A stretch of DNA of 64,000 bases from the NCBI RefSeq assembly GCF_051201685.1, contig NZ_CP179213.1:1550001-1614000 (forward strand), in the 5' to 3' direction. The stretch's first letter is position 1. The number at the start of each line of letters is the position of its first letter. Below, one piece after another: positions 7,337 through 16,808 of the stretch. Source of the DNA: Luminiphilus sp051201685 (GTDB taxonomy: Bacteria; Pseudomonadota; Gammaproteobacteria; Pseudomonadales; Halieaceae). The position numbers were made by a program, and so were the translations under genes. The notes under the pieces were generated by a model. It saw only the letters and a list, made by a program, of their open reading frames with translations, was not told the DNA's origin and did no database searches.

Positions 7337-10300
7337 CTAACGCTCAGCGGTGCTGTCAATCTTGTTTGTGTTTTTTGGTGAACCGCTCAGATCGTGCAAG
7401 ATAAGGTAAAGCGCGGGGATGAGGAGCAGTGTCACTGAGGTAGCGAAAATAACACCAAACCCCAGCGATACCGCTAAAGGCACGAACGGAGCGGTGGCGA
7501 GGTCGGCGTTAAGCATGAGTGGCAGTAGGCCCACAAAGGTTGTGACTGAAGTCAGAAAAATAGGTCTAAAGCGCGAGACACCGGCGAGAGTGACTGCCTC
7601 TGTAACACTGAGCCTCACGTCTAGGCGACGCTTGTTAATAAAGTCTACAAGAACCAGGCTGGCGTTGATAACGACGCCCGAGAGCGCGACGATGCCAAGT
7701 ATTGAAAAGAAGACCAAGTCGTAGCCAAGTATAAAGTGCCCCAGCACAGCGCCAATAAAGCCAAAGGGGATGCTGGCCATGACCACCAAAGGTTGCAGAT
7801 AGGATTTCAACGGAACTGCCAGCAGGGTGTAAATGATGATGAGTGCCAGCAAGCTTGTACGCGCTAGTCCCGACAACGCGCTAGCCCGCTCCTCAGCCTC
7901 ACCTGCCAGGGAAAACGTTGTCCCGGGATACTCGGATTCAAGCCGGGGGATGTGCTGACTTTCAATCAGTCGTAGTACGGATTCAGGTGCGATTCGCGTG
8001 CGGTCTGCATAGGCCGTTACGTTGATCGTCCGCTGCCCATCCACCCGGCGAATGGTGGCGTTGCCAGCACTGAGTTGGGCGCTGGCCACTGTTTCAATCG
8101 GTACCTCTGCACCATTGGGGAGTCGAATGTACAGTTGGTTGTAGTTATCGAGTGAACGACGATCTGATTCAGGATATCGGACCATAATGCGCATGTCGTC
8201 TCGTCCACGCTGCACGCGTTGAGCCTCTGCGCCGTAAAATGCATGCCTGACCTGAGTGCCTAAATCAGCTTGGGTTAAGCCCAATGATTCAGCCTCTGGT
8301 CTTACTCTTACGACTAATTCCTGCTTTCCTGCCCGGTAACTATCGCTGATGTCGTAAATGGCATCAAAGCTTGAGAGAACCTCGGTCAGAGCTGCAGCAG
8401 CCTCACTCATCACCTCAAGATCTTTGCCGCGAATTTGAATATTGATGTCTTCTCCAAGGGACACAGCTGACGCAGTAAAGCTTTTCTCAATGACGTCGGG
8501 AATATCTGGCGTAAGTTCTCGCCAGCGTCTCGCTGCTTCTTTGGGTGTCATACCTCCGCGCTCGCCATGGGGAAGCAAGGTGATCGACATCTCGGCAATG
8601 TGGCTACCAGATTCGGAACTTCCTGAGATTTCGCTCTTACTGATGGGCAGACCAATAGTTTTAAATTGGTTGATGACGGCGGAAGCACCCTTCGGCAGGT
8701 CTTGGTTTAGTTCTGCTATGAGTTGGTCTGCAGAGGTTTGAACGAGCTCCAGAGCCTTTGTTGTTCTCTCAACCGGGTAGCCCTCTGGCAACTCCAGGCT
8801 GGCATAGATTTCATTGCCCGACACGGTCGGGAAAAATTGAAAGATAACCCGCCCACTAGCCAAAAGCCCAAGGATGATGATCAGCGCTGCCAGTGCGGCG
8901 CCTAGGGTGGCGTAACGGTATTTCAGTACATAGGACAGTGCCTGTTGATACTGACGCTGAGCGAAACGCTCCAAACCGTCTGACACTTTTTCTTGGAAAG
9001 ATTCCCAGCGCCGCCCAATAGCTGATGTGCCACGCTCCTTGCTTCGGTGAGCCAGGTGCGCGGGCAGTACCAGCTGCGACTCAACAAGGCTAAAGACCAA
9101 ACATAAGAGCACGGTCCATCCGATAGCGCCAAAAAAACTGCCCAACATGCTATCGACGGTTACTATAGGGATGAATGCCGCCATGGTTGTCAGCACGCCA
9201 AAAAATACGGGGATTGCCACCTCTGTGGTGCCATTGACGGCGGCTTCCTGAGAATCCTGAGTAAAACCCTCATGGGTGTGTATTCGTTCCCCGACCACGA
9301 TGGCGTCATCGACTAAAATCCCCAGTGACAGTAAAAACCCCATAAGCGACAGCGTGCTGATGCCCAAGTCAGCAGAGGGAAAGAATGCGATAGCGCCGAG
9401 GATAGAAACCGGGATACCGGCGGTCACCCAAAGTGCCAAGCGCAGTCGTAAAAATAGAGCGAGGGTGAGGATCACCAGTAACAGGCCGCCGGTGGCGTTA
9501 TTTATCAGCGTCGACAATCGGTCAACTAAATCATCGGCCTCGTTACTCCATATGCGTAACTCGAGACCGGAGGGGAGGCTACGCTGCTTTACCTCAACGA
9601 AGTCAGTGAGATCCCTAGCCATGGCTAGGGTGTTGTCTTTCCCTAAACGCCATACCTTGAGGAGCTGTGTAGGGCGACCATCAAACATCGCAGACAGCTC
9701 CTGCTCTTCGAATCCATCACGGATGACGGCGATGTCTCGTAACAGTATGCGCGTGCCATTTGAGTTTGTGATCACGGGTACGTCTTCGAGTTCGCGCCCG
9801 GTATACCGCTGTGCGGTACTGCGTAATCGAATCTCTCCCGCATCACTTTTGATCGACCCTCCGGGAATATCAATGCTACTTTGCCGAATCGCCTTGGCTA
9901 CAGCCTCCAGCGTTAATCCGTGGCGCCGCAGGGTGAGTTCTGGGATTTCAACGGAAATTTCGTCGGGTCGAACATACATGGTGTCGACTAAACTGACTGA
10001 CGAAATTTCAAGAATTTCTTCCCGCAGAGATTCGGTGAGGTTTTTCAATGATCGTTCGTCAGTGTCTCCTGAGATGGCGAGATACATCACCACCGAGCGT
10101 AAACTGACTGAAGCAACTACCGGTTTTTCGGTATTGGCAGGAAAGGTCGATATCGCATTGACTTGAGCTTTTACATCATCGAGGACACGGTCTTGAAAGG
10201 ATGCATTGGTGAGTTCTAGAGCGACAACACAGCGATTTTCTGCTGCGGTGGTCTTCACCTTGTCGATACCTTCAATTCCCTGCACCGCCTCTTCAATGCG

Positions 10301-10498
10301 AATACACACACCGGTTTCAACCTCTGAGGGTGCTGCGCCTAAGTAGGGGACGCTTACCGTGATAGTGGGAACGTCAATGTTAGGAAATTCTTCCTTTCTG
10401 ACCTCGATTAAACCCAGCAATCCGCCAACAACCAATGAAAACATCAGTAGGTTAGCTGCGATAGGGTTCCTTACGAACCAACTGATGAGGGCTTTCAC
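7337..10498 (-). CDS. RND-family efflux transporter, inner-membrane permease
   Basis: This 1053-residue AcrB/MexF-type permease starts at GTG 10498. It opens with a membrane helix (WFVRNPIAANLLMF) and has two large periplasmic loops. The first membrane bundle contains GILVDDAIVVGE, the motif-A region with its proton-relay acidic pair. The second bundle contains LGIVALSGVVINASLVLVDF. It lacks the usual outer-membrane factor gene next door. Together with the adaptor upstream (10-bp gap) it would form an efflux pump; given the neighbourhood, lipids, steroids or bile salts are possible substrates, but that is inference. Confidence 0.95.
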   Translation of the reverse strand: MKALISWFVRNPIAANLLMFSLVVGGLLGLIEVRKEEFPNIDVPTITVSVPYLGAAPSEVETGVCIRIEEAVQGIEGIDKVKTTAAENRCVVALELTNASFQDRVLDDVKAQVNAISTFPANTEKPVVASVSLRSVVMYLAISGDTDERSLKNLTESLREEILEISSVSLVDTMYVRPDEISVEIPELTLRRHGLTLEAVAKAIRQSSIDIPGGSIKSDAGEIRLRSTAQRYTGRELEDVPVITNSNGTRILLRDIAVIRDGFEEQELSAMFDGRPTQLLKVWRLGKDNTLAMARDLTDFVEVKQRSLPSGLELRIWSNEADDLVDRLSTLINNATGGLLLVILTLALFLRLRLALWVTAGIPVSILGAIAFFPSADLGISTLSLMGFLLSLGILVDDAIVVGERIHTHEGFTQDSQEAAVNGTTEVAIPVFFGVLTTMAAFIPIVTVDSMLGSFFGAIGWTVLLCLVFSLVESQLVLPAHLAHRSKERGTSAIGRRWESFQEKVSDGLERFAQRQYQQALSYVLKYRYATLGAALAALIIILGLLASGRVIFQFFPTVSGNEIYASLELPEGYPVERTTKALELVQTSADQLIAELNQDLPKGASAVINQFKTIGLPISKSEISGSSESGSHIAEMSITLLPHGERGGMTPKEAARRWRELTPDIPDVIEKSFTASAVSLGEDINIQIRGKDLEVMSEAAAALTEVLSSFDAIYDISDSYRAGKQELVVRVRPEAESLGLTQADLGTQVRHAFYGAEAQRVQRGRDDMRIMVRYPESDRRSLDNYNQLYIRLPNGAEVPIETVASAQLSAGNATIRRVDGQRTINVTAYADRTRIAPESVLRLIESQHIPRLESEYPGTTFSLAGEAEERASALSGLARTSLLALIIIYTLLAVPLKSYLQPLVVMASIPFGFIGAVLGHFILGYDLVFFSILGIVALSGVVINASLVLVDFINKRRLDVRLSVTEAVTLAGVSRFRPIFLTSVTTFVGLLPLMLNADLATAPFVPLAVSLGFGVIFATSVTLLLIPALYLILHDLSGSPKNTNKIDSTAER

Positions 10499-10508
10499 AA
10501 CCTGCCGC

Positions 10509-11687
10509 TCAGTCGACTAATGTCACGGGCATGCCATCGACCACGTACTGCAGGGGAGAAAGGCAGATTTTTTCTCCGGCTAGAAGGCCAGAGGTCACTA
10601 TCGCGCGTTCATTTTCATAACGCAGTACCTCTATTGTCCTAGCGTGCAGCGTGTTTTCAGGGGATACGACTAGCACCTGGTTCCCTTCGCGGACCGCGGA
10701 GCTCGGTATGATCGCAGCGTTGTCTACGGTAACTCCTACGATCTCGGCTTTGACAAAGAGGCCTACGGGGAGGTCGACTTCGTACTGGCTTATTGGATTG
10801 TTCACTTGAGCGACGACATAAACGACGCGGCTCAGCTGGTCTATTTGACCCTCTGAGCGAACTAGTGTGGCATTCCACCGGTGCTGCTTACCCGCGTAGT
10901 CCGCGGTTAGGGTGACCTTGGGCGCAGCGCTGTGGGTATAAATTCCGCTCTCAAGAATCGTAGAGTCCAAAAAACCAAGTTGGCGGTCGGCCAGCGGGAG
11001 GCGAACTTCAAGTTGCTCAGTTGCGTAGAGCTCAGCAATCGTACCCCCACGCTGTACAAACTGGCCGATGTCGACGCTTTCTGCTGCAACACGGCCGTCA
11101 TAGGGCGCTCTGATTGCGGTTCTATCAAGATTTAGCTGTGCAGTTGAAAGCTGTACTTTGGCATCTGCCAATGCCGCTTGGGCGACACCCGCTGAGCGGC
11201 CAGCAGCTCGCAGCTGTGATTCACTCACCATATCTTGTTGCGACAGGGCGATGAGGCGCCGGTTTTCTGCTACGAAGTAGTCTGCCTCAACCTCGGCGCG
11301 CTGTAGGTTTGCTACCGCCTGTAAATGAGAATTTTTGTAGTCTTGGGGATCAATGCTTAGCAGTAGATCATTACTGTAAAAGCGTCCGCCGCTTCGCAGT
11401 GCATCACTGACGTTAATGACTTCCCCCGATACCTGTGCGACGAGGTTAGTCTGTATGCTGGGTTGTACAGTTCCCTCCGAGCGCACGCTTAGCGGGAAGG
11501 CTTCAAGCTTTATCTCTAGACTGCGCACAGCGATTGCATTGCTTTCGCCCGTTGTCGTATCAATCTGAGGTTTTGAATCAAGTAATATCGCGGTAATAAT
11601 CGCAGCCACGGCGATGAAAGCCAGAGGGTAGACAACGCGACGACGCAGCCATTCCTTCGAGGGCCCTCTAATGTCCTCAGTACTCAT
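10509..11687 (-). CDS. RND efflux periplasmic adaptor (membrane fusion protein)
   Basis: This 392-residue HlyD/AcrA-type protein has an N-terminal membrane anchor (VVYPLAFIAVAAIITAILL, about 19-37). A biotinyl-lipoyl-like segment follows (VSGEVINVSDALRSGGRF), then a helical hairpin (HLQAVANLQRAEVEADY onward), the second lipoyl half DRTAIRAPYDGRVA, and a beta-barrel. It starts at ATG 11687 and is followed 10 bp later by the RND gene, so they form one operon. It has no lipobox Cys and is probably anchored by the N-terminal helix. Confidence 0.93.
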   Translation of the reverse strand: MSTEDIRGPSKEWLRRRVVYPLAFIAVAAIITAILLDSKPQIDTTTGESNAIAVRSLEIKLEAFPLSVRSEGTVQPSIQTNLVAQVSGEVINVSDALRSGGRFYSNDLLLSIDPQDYKNSHLQAVANLQRAEVEADYFVAENRRLIALSQQDMVSESQLRAAGRSAGVAQAALADAKVQLSTAQLNLDRTAIRAPYDGRVAAESVDIGQFVQRGGTIAELYATEQLEVRLPLADRQLGFLDSTILESGIYTHSAAPKVTLTADYAGKQHRWNATLVRSEGQIDQLSRVVYVVAQVNNPISQYEVDLPVGLFVKAEIVGVTVDNAAIIPSSAVREGNQVLVVSPENTLHARTIEVLRYENERAIVTSGLLAGEKICLSPLQYVVDGMPVTLVD

Positions 11688-11813
11688 GTTTGTCCTAGGT
11701 TTTTGGTGCGTGCTTTACGTTTAGGATTGGGCCGGTTGGCAGTGCCCTTCGCGGGGCCAGTTTAGCACTAACTCCCGGACTTTTCTGGCCTCTGAATCTT
11801 TATACCGTTACTC

Positions 11814-12913
11814 TCAAATGGGTATGCCGTCATCAATAGCGTGCTCTCGCTCGGCAGGTGTTGCCACCCCGGGCACATGATAAAAACCATTTAACGCCGA
11901 CTGACCTGTAAGTTCATTGCCTGAGTCGCCATAAAAAGTCCCGTACCACTTCCGGTTGTTCAGGAACGGGCCTTCGGTTTTCATGGCCATGGGCTTGAGC
12001 GCGGGCGCTTTGTGCTGCCAAATTTCAAAATCTTTTGAGAACGCCTCTAGAGCGCCTGCCTGAACCTGCCGTGCCATATCGTAATCCTCGGGACCTACAG
12101 TTTCGCCCTGAGCCTTTACCAAACAACCATGCCACGCTTTTATTCGACCATCTCCTACCGGAGTGTTAGCGATCATTTCAAACTGCGTCGTGTCCCCCCA
12201 AACCTGCTTGCTGAGAAGTACGCCAGGCCCGGTGTACCACGTGGTGGTGTAGAGCATCACACCGCCATAGAGGGCCATGGCTCCACCCTGACGTTGAATG
12301 AGCACGTGTCCTTTTATTTCGTTTTCAAAATACTCGCAGGGCGCGCCGTGGGTTGGCCCCAAGTGACGATTGTCCGCCATGTTATCGAGAACCTCCTGAG
12401 GGTGGATGTCCAGCTCGGGAAGATGATCTAGGTTCCAATGCACCCATCCGGCTTCATCCCATTGCTGAAGGTACGGAGCCGGGTATAGGGGAGCCTCGCC
12501 TTGTTCATCAAACCACATCATGATGCAGCCCATATTATCGACTACGGGGTAGGACCTGATTGAGGCTGACTTTGGGCAGGGCCCATCGTGGTAGGGAATG
12601 TCATCGACATCGCCCTCAGCGTTATAACGCCACCCATGGTAAGGGCAACGAATCGCATCGCCTTCGATGCGTTTACCGCCGACATCTGCAACGATTAACA
12701 TCGCGCTGCTGTTTTTGCCGAGGTGCGTTCCCATGTGTTTACAGTAGGCGTCGAGCATGACGGGCTTGCCACTTTCGCCGCGGTAAATGACAAAGTCTCG
12801 GTCAAAAAAAGTAACGCCAATCGGGCCGCCGTCTATTTCTCGGCTCTCTGCTACGACAAACCAGCCCTGGGGAAGGTGTTGGGGCCTAAACCATATTCAG
12901 CTGCTTTTGCCAC
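11814..12913 (-). pseudogene. KshA-like Rieske oxygenase with an apparent single-base frameshift
   Basis: From 12758 the reading frame gives a Rieske oxygenase with YCKHMG and CPYHGWRY cluster ligands and the mononuclear-iron motif NMADNRHLGPTHG. Upstream codons continue the homology (QHLPQGWFVVAESREIDGG) but hit a stop near 12897. A GTG at 12913, 7 nt after AAGGAG, begins MAKAAEYGLGP in another frame. The two frames join exactly at a run of four G on the plus strand (12881-12884); a fifth base would restore one frame of about 366 codons. So this is either a true lesion or slippage site, or a sequence error. Internal initiation at 12758 would lose about 50 residues. Confidence 0.8.
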
Positions 12914-13137
12914 TTTAATTCTCCTTTCTTTCCAAGCTAAGCCTGAGTTTCTAGCAGGTGTGACCAGGATTGCATTCTCACTCAAGTAAGGTAAATGCAA
13001 AGCGCAGGCTGGGTCAAAATTTGCCGACTAAGGGTTCTAAACAAAAAGGACGATGACATCATGTGATTGTGAGGTAAGCATGTGCTGTCATTCCCCTTAG
13101 GGGGGCGCCGAAATTTCCTCAGGAGCTAACAGACTTT

Positions 13138-14352
13138 ATGGAAGGTTCAGATGCACTGATTGCTTTTCGAGAAGAGGTGAACGCCTGGCTGAAACTCTGT
13201 TGTCCTCTCTCTCAGCGGCGGCCAATTGTTCAGAAGGAGCAGATATGGGGTGGTCGACAGCGGTACTTTCATAGCGATGATGCACGCATCTGGTTTGAAG
13301 CGGCCAGAGATCGTGGTTTTACGGCACCCGAATGGCCGGTGCGTTACGGCGGAGCAGGTTTAAGTGTTACTGAGGCCTCAATATTGCGGGAAGAAATGCA
13401 GGCTTTGGGCTGCCGTCCGCCACTGTATGACCAAGGCCTCTGGATGCTGGGTCCTACATTGTTAGTGTTTGGGAGCGAGGCCCAAAAACAACAGCATTTG
13501 CCCGCAATCTGCCGTGGTGAGATTCGCTGGGCTCAGGGGTACTCAGAGCCCGCCGCGGGTTCAGACCTGGCTAACCTGCAGACGAAAGCAGAGGATGATG
13601 GCGACTTTTTTAGGGTTAATGGCTCAAAGATTTGGACAACAAAGGCTGACGAGGCGGATTGGATCTTTTGCCTTGTGCGAACAGACGACTCAGGCCCCAA
13701 GCAGCAGGGCATAAGCTTTCTTCTCATTGACCTTGCAACCCCCGGTGTCTCGGTTTCCCCGATACCGTTAATCAGTGGTGAATCAGATTTTTGTCAGACA
13801 TTTTTTGATGATGTGCTTGTCCCAAAAGCCAATCTTGTCGGTGAGCTACACGGTGGCTGGGCTGTTGCCAAGGAGGTGCTTCGTCACGAAAGGCAGCTGA
13901 TGTCTTCCTTCGAAAGTATGGCGGAAAAACCCAAAGTGAATATTGTTGAGCTGGCGACTCAGCGCATGAAAAGACAAGATGATGGTGCTATTTCTAACTT
14001 AGATGTGCGGGTTAGCTTAGCCCGTCACCTGATGCGTGATCGCGCGGTGAAACAGCTAGGAGAGCGGATAGAACAACAGGGGAGAGCACGCTGTGGCGAC
14101 CCCGGCTTGCCACTTCTTATGAAATATTTGAGCACCCGAGAGATTCAACAAAAGAATGAAATAAAATTGAAAATCTTGGGTTATCGGGGGTTGTCTCTTA
14201 GCGCGCCGGATGACCCGGACGGCTGCGATTCGATGGTCAAGCAATGGGCGTTTGATAAGGCGTTGACCATCGCCGGTGGTACTTCAGAGATACAGCTCAA
14301 TATCATTGCCAAACGCGGGCTCGGGCTGCCTTCGGGTGGGTCTTCAGAATGA
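13138..14352 (+). CDS. Acyl-CoA dehydrogenase, first subunit of a coupled pair
   Basis: This 404-residue FadE-type flavoprotein contains the substrate/FAD loop RWAQGYSEPAAGSDLANLQT, then VNGSKIWTTKADEADW, and the C-terminal GGTSEIQLNIIAKRGLGL that contacts the FAD. AGGAG precedes the ATG by 12 nt. The stop overlaps the ATG of a second acyl-CoA dehydrogenase gene. Adjacent FadE pairs in steroid clusters make alpha2beta2 heterotetramers (ChsE1-ChsE2, FadE26-FadE27 types) that oxidise steroid side-chain or ring-derived CoA esters. Which steroid CoA ester is used is not determined. Confidence 0.93.
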   Translation: MEGSDALIAFREEVNAWLKLCCPLSQRRPIVQKEQIWGGRQRYFHSDDARIWFEAARDRGFTAPEWPVRYGGAGLSVTEASILREEMQALGCRPPLYDQGLWMLGPTLLVFGSEAQKQQHLPAICRGEIRWAQGYSEPAAGSDLANLQTKAEDDGDFFRVNGSKIWTTKADEADWIFCLVRTDDSGPKQQGISFLLIDLATPGVSVSPIPLISGESDFCQTFFDDVLVPKANLVGELHGGWAVAKEVLRHERQLMSSFESMAEKPKVNIVELATQRMKRQDDGAISNLDVRVSLARHLMRDRAVKQLGERIEQQGRARCGDPGLPLLMKYLSTREIQQKNEIKLKILGYRGLSLSAPDDPDGCDSMVKQWAFDKALTIAGGTSEIQLNIIAKRGLGLPSGGSSE

Positions 14353-15452
14353 TTTTGAACTCAGAGCAAGAATCCTTCAGGGCCAGCGTTGGCAGTTTTC
14401 TCGCTGCCAAATTGCCGATCTCGGCACTGCGAACCCTTCGGGGTAAGCCTGTAGCGACGGCTTATGACCGCGACCTCTGGGGACAGTTAGCAATGTTGGG
14501 CGTAAGCAGCATAACAGTGCCGGCTGCCTCGGGAGGCGCTGAGTTTGGTTGGCTGGCATTGGGAGCCGTCGCACAGGAGATAGGGCGGCGATTATCCCCT
14601 ACACCGCTGCTTTCTAGTGTGGTACTTGCTCAAGGTGCTTTGATTCAATGTGCAAGCCCCGCCCAAGTTGCGCGGTATTTGCCGGCACTACTCAATGGCG
14701 ATGAGGTCTGGGCTGTGGCCTTCGAAGAGGAAGCGCATTTTTCGCCTGACCGTCTACAAACCGCCATGACGCCTCAGGGGCTCTGCGGCAGTAAGGGTAT
14801 GGTTCTCGATGGGGCCGCGGCAGATCGGCTGCTGGTTACTGCGCTTAATGAGAGTGGGCAGTGGGGTCTACTACTGGTTGATTCCGATACTCCTGGTATC
14901 AACCAGCAGGCATCCCGACTTATGGACGGCCGCCAGTACGTTGCTTTTGAGTTTTCTGAGGTTTCTGAGTCGGCCTGTGAGTGGGTTGCTGGACCTGCGT
15001 CTGAGAGTGGTTGGGCTCGTGTGCTGAATCAAGCGATGGCAATTTTAGCGGCTGAAATGCTGGGGAGCGCAAGAGAATTGTGTGAGCGGACGATCGAGCA
15101 CTTAAAGGAACGTGAGCAGTTCGATGTCAAAATAGGAAGCTTTCAAGCTTTGCAACATCGAGCCGCTCATATGTATAGCGAATTGGAATTAAGCCAAGCT
15201 GCTGTCGATGCGGCACTCGTTGCTTTTGATTCGGAAGGGGTAGATCAATGTGCAATGGCCAGCGCGGCTAAAGCACTTGCTAACGATTGTTTTCAGTTAA
15301 TCAGTGATGAATCTGTGCAAATGCATGGCGGCATGGGGGTCACTGATGAGCTTGATATTGGGCTGTTTTTAAAGCGTTCTCGAGTCTGCAATCAGTTGCT
15401 TGGAGACACCCACTGGCACCACCTTCGTTACGCCAACCGCTTAGGGTTTTAA
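14349..15452 (+). CDS. Acyl-CoA dehydrogenase, second subunit of a coupled pair
   Basis: This is a 367-residue acyl-CoA dehydrogenase-like protein. The N-terminal helical domain includes LNSEQESFRASVGSFL, a shortened middle domain follows, and the C-terminal flavin-contact segment reads MHGGMGVTDELDIGLFLKRS. The middle domain lacks the clear FAD-loop of its partner, as in heteromeric steroid acyl-CoA dehydrogenases where one subunit is catalytically reduced. The start overlaps the preceding stop by four bases, which supports fixed stoichiometry. Downstream, AGCC-TGTGG-GGCT followed by five T (about 15515-15535) is a weak possible terminator. Confidence 0.92.
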   Translation: MILNSEQESFRASVGSFLAAKLPISALRTLRGKPVATAYDRDLWGQLAMLGVSSITVPAASGGAEFGWLALGAVAQEIGRRLSPTPLLSSVVLAQGALIQCASPAQVARYLPALLNGDEVWAVAFEEEAHFSPDRLQTAMTPQGLCGSKGMVLDGAAADRLLVTALNESGQWGLLLVDSDTPGINQQASRLMDGRQYVAFEFSEVSESACEWVAGPASESGWARVLNQAMAILAAEMLGSARELCERTIEHLKEREQFDVKIGSFQALQHRAAHMYSELELSQAAVDAALVAFDSEGVDQCAMASAAKALANDCFQLISDESVQMHGGMGVTDELDIGLFLKRSRVCNQLLGDTHWHHLRYANRLGF

Positions 15453-15530
15453 TGTCCATACTGTGGGCACGTAAGCCGTGAGGTGTCCGGTGCAGCTGTA
15501 TTGGCAGTGGGCAGTAGCCTGTGGGGCTTT

Positions 15531-16535
15531 TTACTGCGCCTCCACAAGAAACTGACTGTACCAACGCCGATATTTGGCAAAGGGCCCATCGCCGTCACAA
15601 AGCAAGGGGCGTTCAAAATATAGCTTACGTTGCCAAATAATTTGATCCTCCTCCATCTGCTGACAGATATTGGCGATTATGGCTTTTCCCACGCTGTTAC
15701 CCAGAGTTTCGGCAGTGGCCTTGGGCTGGATGAACGCGTACATGGCATGACTAATTTCACGCTCTACTGGCGTAATATTGGCGAGCAAAATCGTGTCGTA
15801 AATACCGCTGAAGCGAACGATTGATAACCCCGCCCCGTAACTTCGAGTTTCGATTGCACCATCAACGACCCCTCGGGGAGTCGGCTGGCGAGTGATAAAT
15901 TTTGCATGTCGCTTGTAGCCATCAAAGGACTGAATTTCAGCCTCCGGTAGCTCTGATGTGCCGTGTACGTAGTGAAAGTGAGCGCCATCGACACCGTTCT
16001 CACCGATCTCCTGCATGTGAGAGTGAATCTCCCATTCATGGCGATCGAATCCGGTCCAGTCTGCGTTATTAGCCAGAGTTTCTTCGATAGGTTCAGGCTC
16101 CCAGGTGGGCGCCTCTTTATCGGGGTGATACCAGACAAGTATCTGTTGGTTAATTTCCCTAACTTCCCATGCCCCCAGAATATTTTCGCCCTTGGCGACC
16201 CTTGGAGGCAGGTTCTTGGCATAGGGGATGTGAGTGCATTGGCCCTCGCCATTCCACTGCCAGCCATGAAATGGGCATTCTAGACTTTCACCCACAACTC
16301 GGGGGCCTTTGCCCGCGTTGTCACGAATTCCGTACCCCAAGTGGGCGCCCATATGGGGGCAGTAGGCATCAACTACACGGGCCACACCGCTCTCTGTTCG
16401 AAAAGCGACTAGCTCTTGTTCAAAGTAGCGCAGGGGCACCGCGTCACCGATCTCAAGATCGCTAGAGTATAAAACTTGAAACCACCCCACAGGCATGGGT
16501 AGAGGGCATCTTTGTGCGTCGCTCGCAATCATCAT
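15531..16535 (-). CDS. KshA-like Rieske oxygenase (3-ketosteroid 9-alpha-hydroxylase family)
   Basis: This oxygenase has 334 residues. Rieske [2Fe-2S] ligands are in YCPHMG (C59, H61) and CPFHGWQW (C87, H90). The catalytic iron site is ENGVDGAHFHYVHG, where the Asp and two His fit the 2-His-1-carboxylate triad. This arrangement is that of KshA and related mononuclear oxygenases, which need a separate reductase (KshB), not found in this window. KshA hydroxylates C-9 of 3-ketosteroids, which opens ring B. It is convergent with the acyl-CoA dehydrogenase pair and divergent from the ligase gene at 16809. Whether it is the true KshA or acts on another position cannot be told from sequence. Confidence 0.9.
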   Translation of the reverse strand: MMIASDAQRCPLPMPVGWFQVLYSSDLEIGDAVPLRYFEQELVAFRTESGVARVVDAYCPHMGAHLGYGIRDNAGKGPRVVGESLECPFHGWQWNGEGQCTHIPYAKNLPPRVAKGENILGAWEVREINQQILVWYHPDKEAPTWEPEPIEETLANNADWTGFDRHEWEIHSHMQEIGENGVDGAHFHYVHGTSELPEAEIQSFDGYKRHAKFITRQPTPRGVVDGAIETRSYGAGLSIVRFSGIYDTILLANITPVEREISHAMYAFIQPKATAETLGNSVGKAIIANICQQMEEDQIIWQRKLYFERPLLCDGDGPFAKYRRWYSQFLVEAQ

Positions 16536-16642
16536 TCAAAGCACTCAATTTTGTAGGCTTGTGACTTCAGTCTACTAGAGCTCGGTTTTTAAAGATTACC
16601 TCAGATGGTCTAGACAGCTTGAGCAAGATTCTGAGGCAGTTT

Positions 16643-16663
16643 GAGTGTCTGATCAGTACACTC
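16643..16663. promoter_or_regulatory. Inverted repeat in divergent promoter region, candidate operator
   Basis: GAGTGT and ACACTC are perfect 6-bp arms flanking a 9-bp spacer that itself contains the palindrome CTGATCAG. The site lies in the 273-bp region between the divergent Rieske and acyl-CoA ligase genes, the place expected for a shared regulator. No other supported element was seen in this intergenic stretch. Confidence 0.35.
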
Positions 16664-16808
16664 CGAGCACCGTCGAAGGTAATTTTCTGGCGATAGGTCT
16701 TGGGCCTCTTATAAGAATGGATTGTGCTTCAGCCATGAGATCACTGTTGGAAAAATCGATGAGCAGGCTCAACGTGTTGCTACATTCAAAAATTAATCGG
16801 AGGTTCGC

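Noticed and set aside
9276..10166. Long plus-strand frame inside the RND gene
   Set aside because: Antisense of a highly conserved transporter; Ser/Arg-rich translation without motifs.
13090..13106. CCCCT-T-AGGGG palindrome before the first acyl-CoA dehydrogenase
   Set aside because: Only five base pairs around one base; too short to call an operator.
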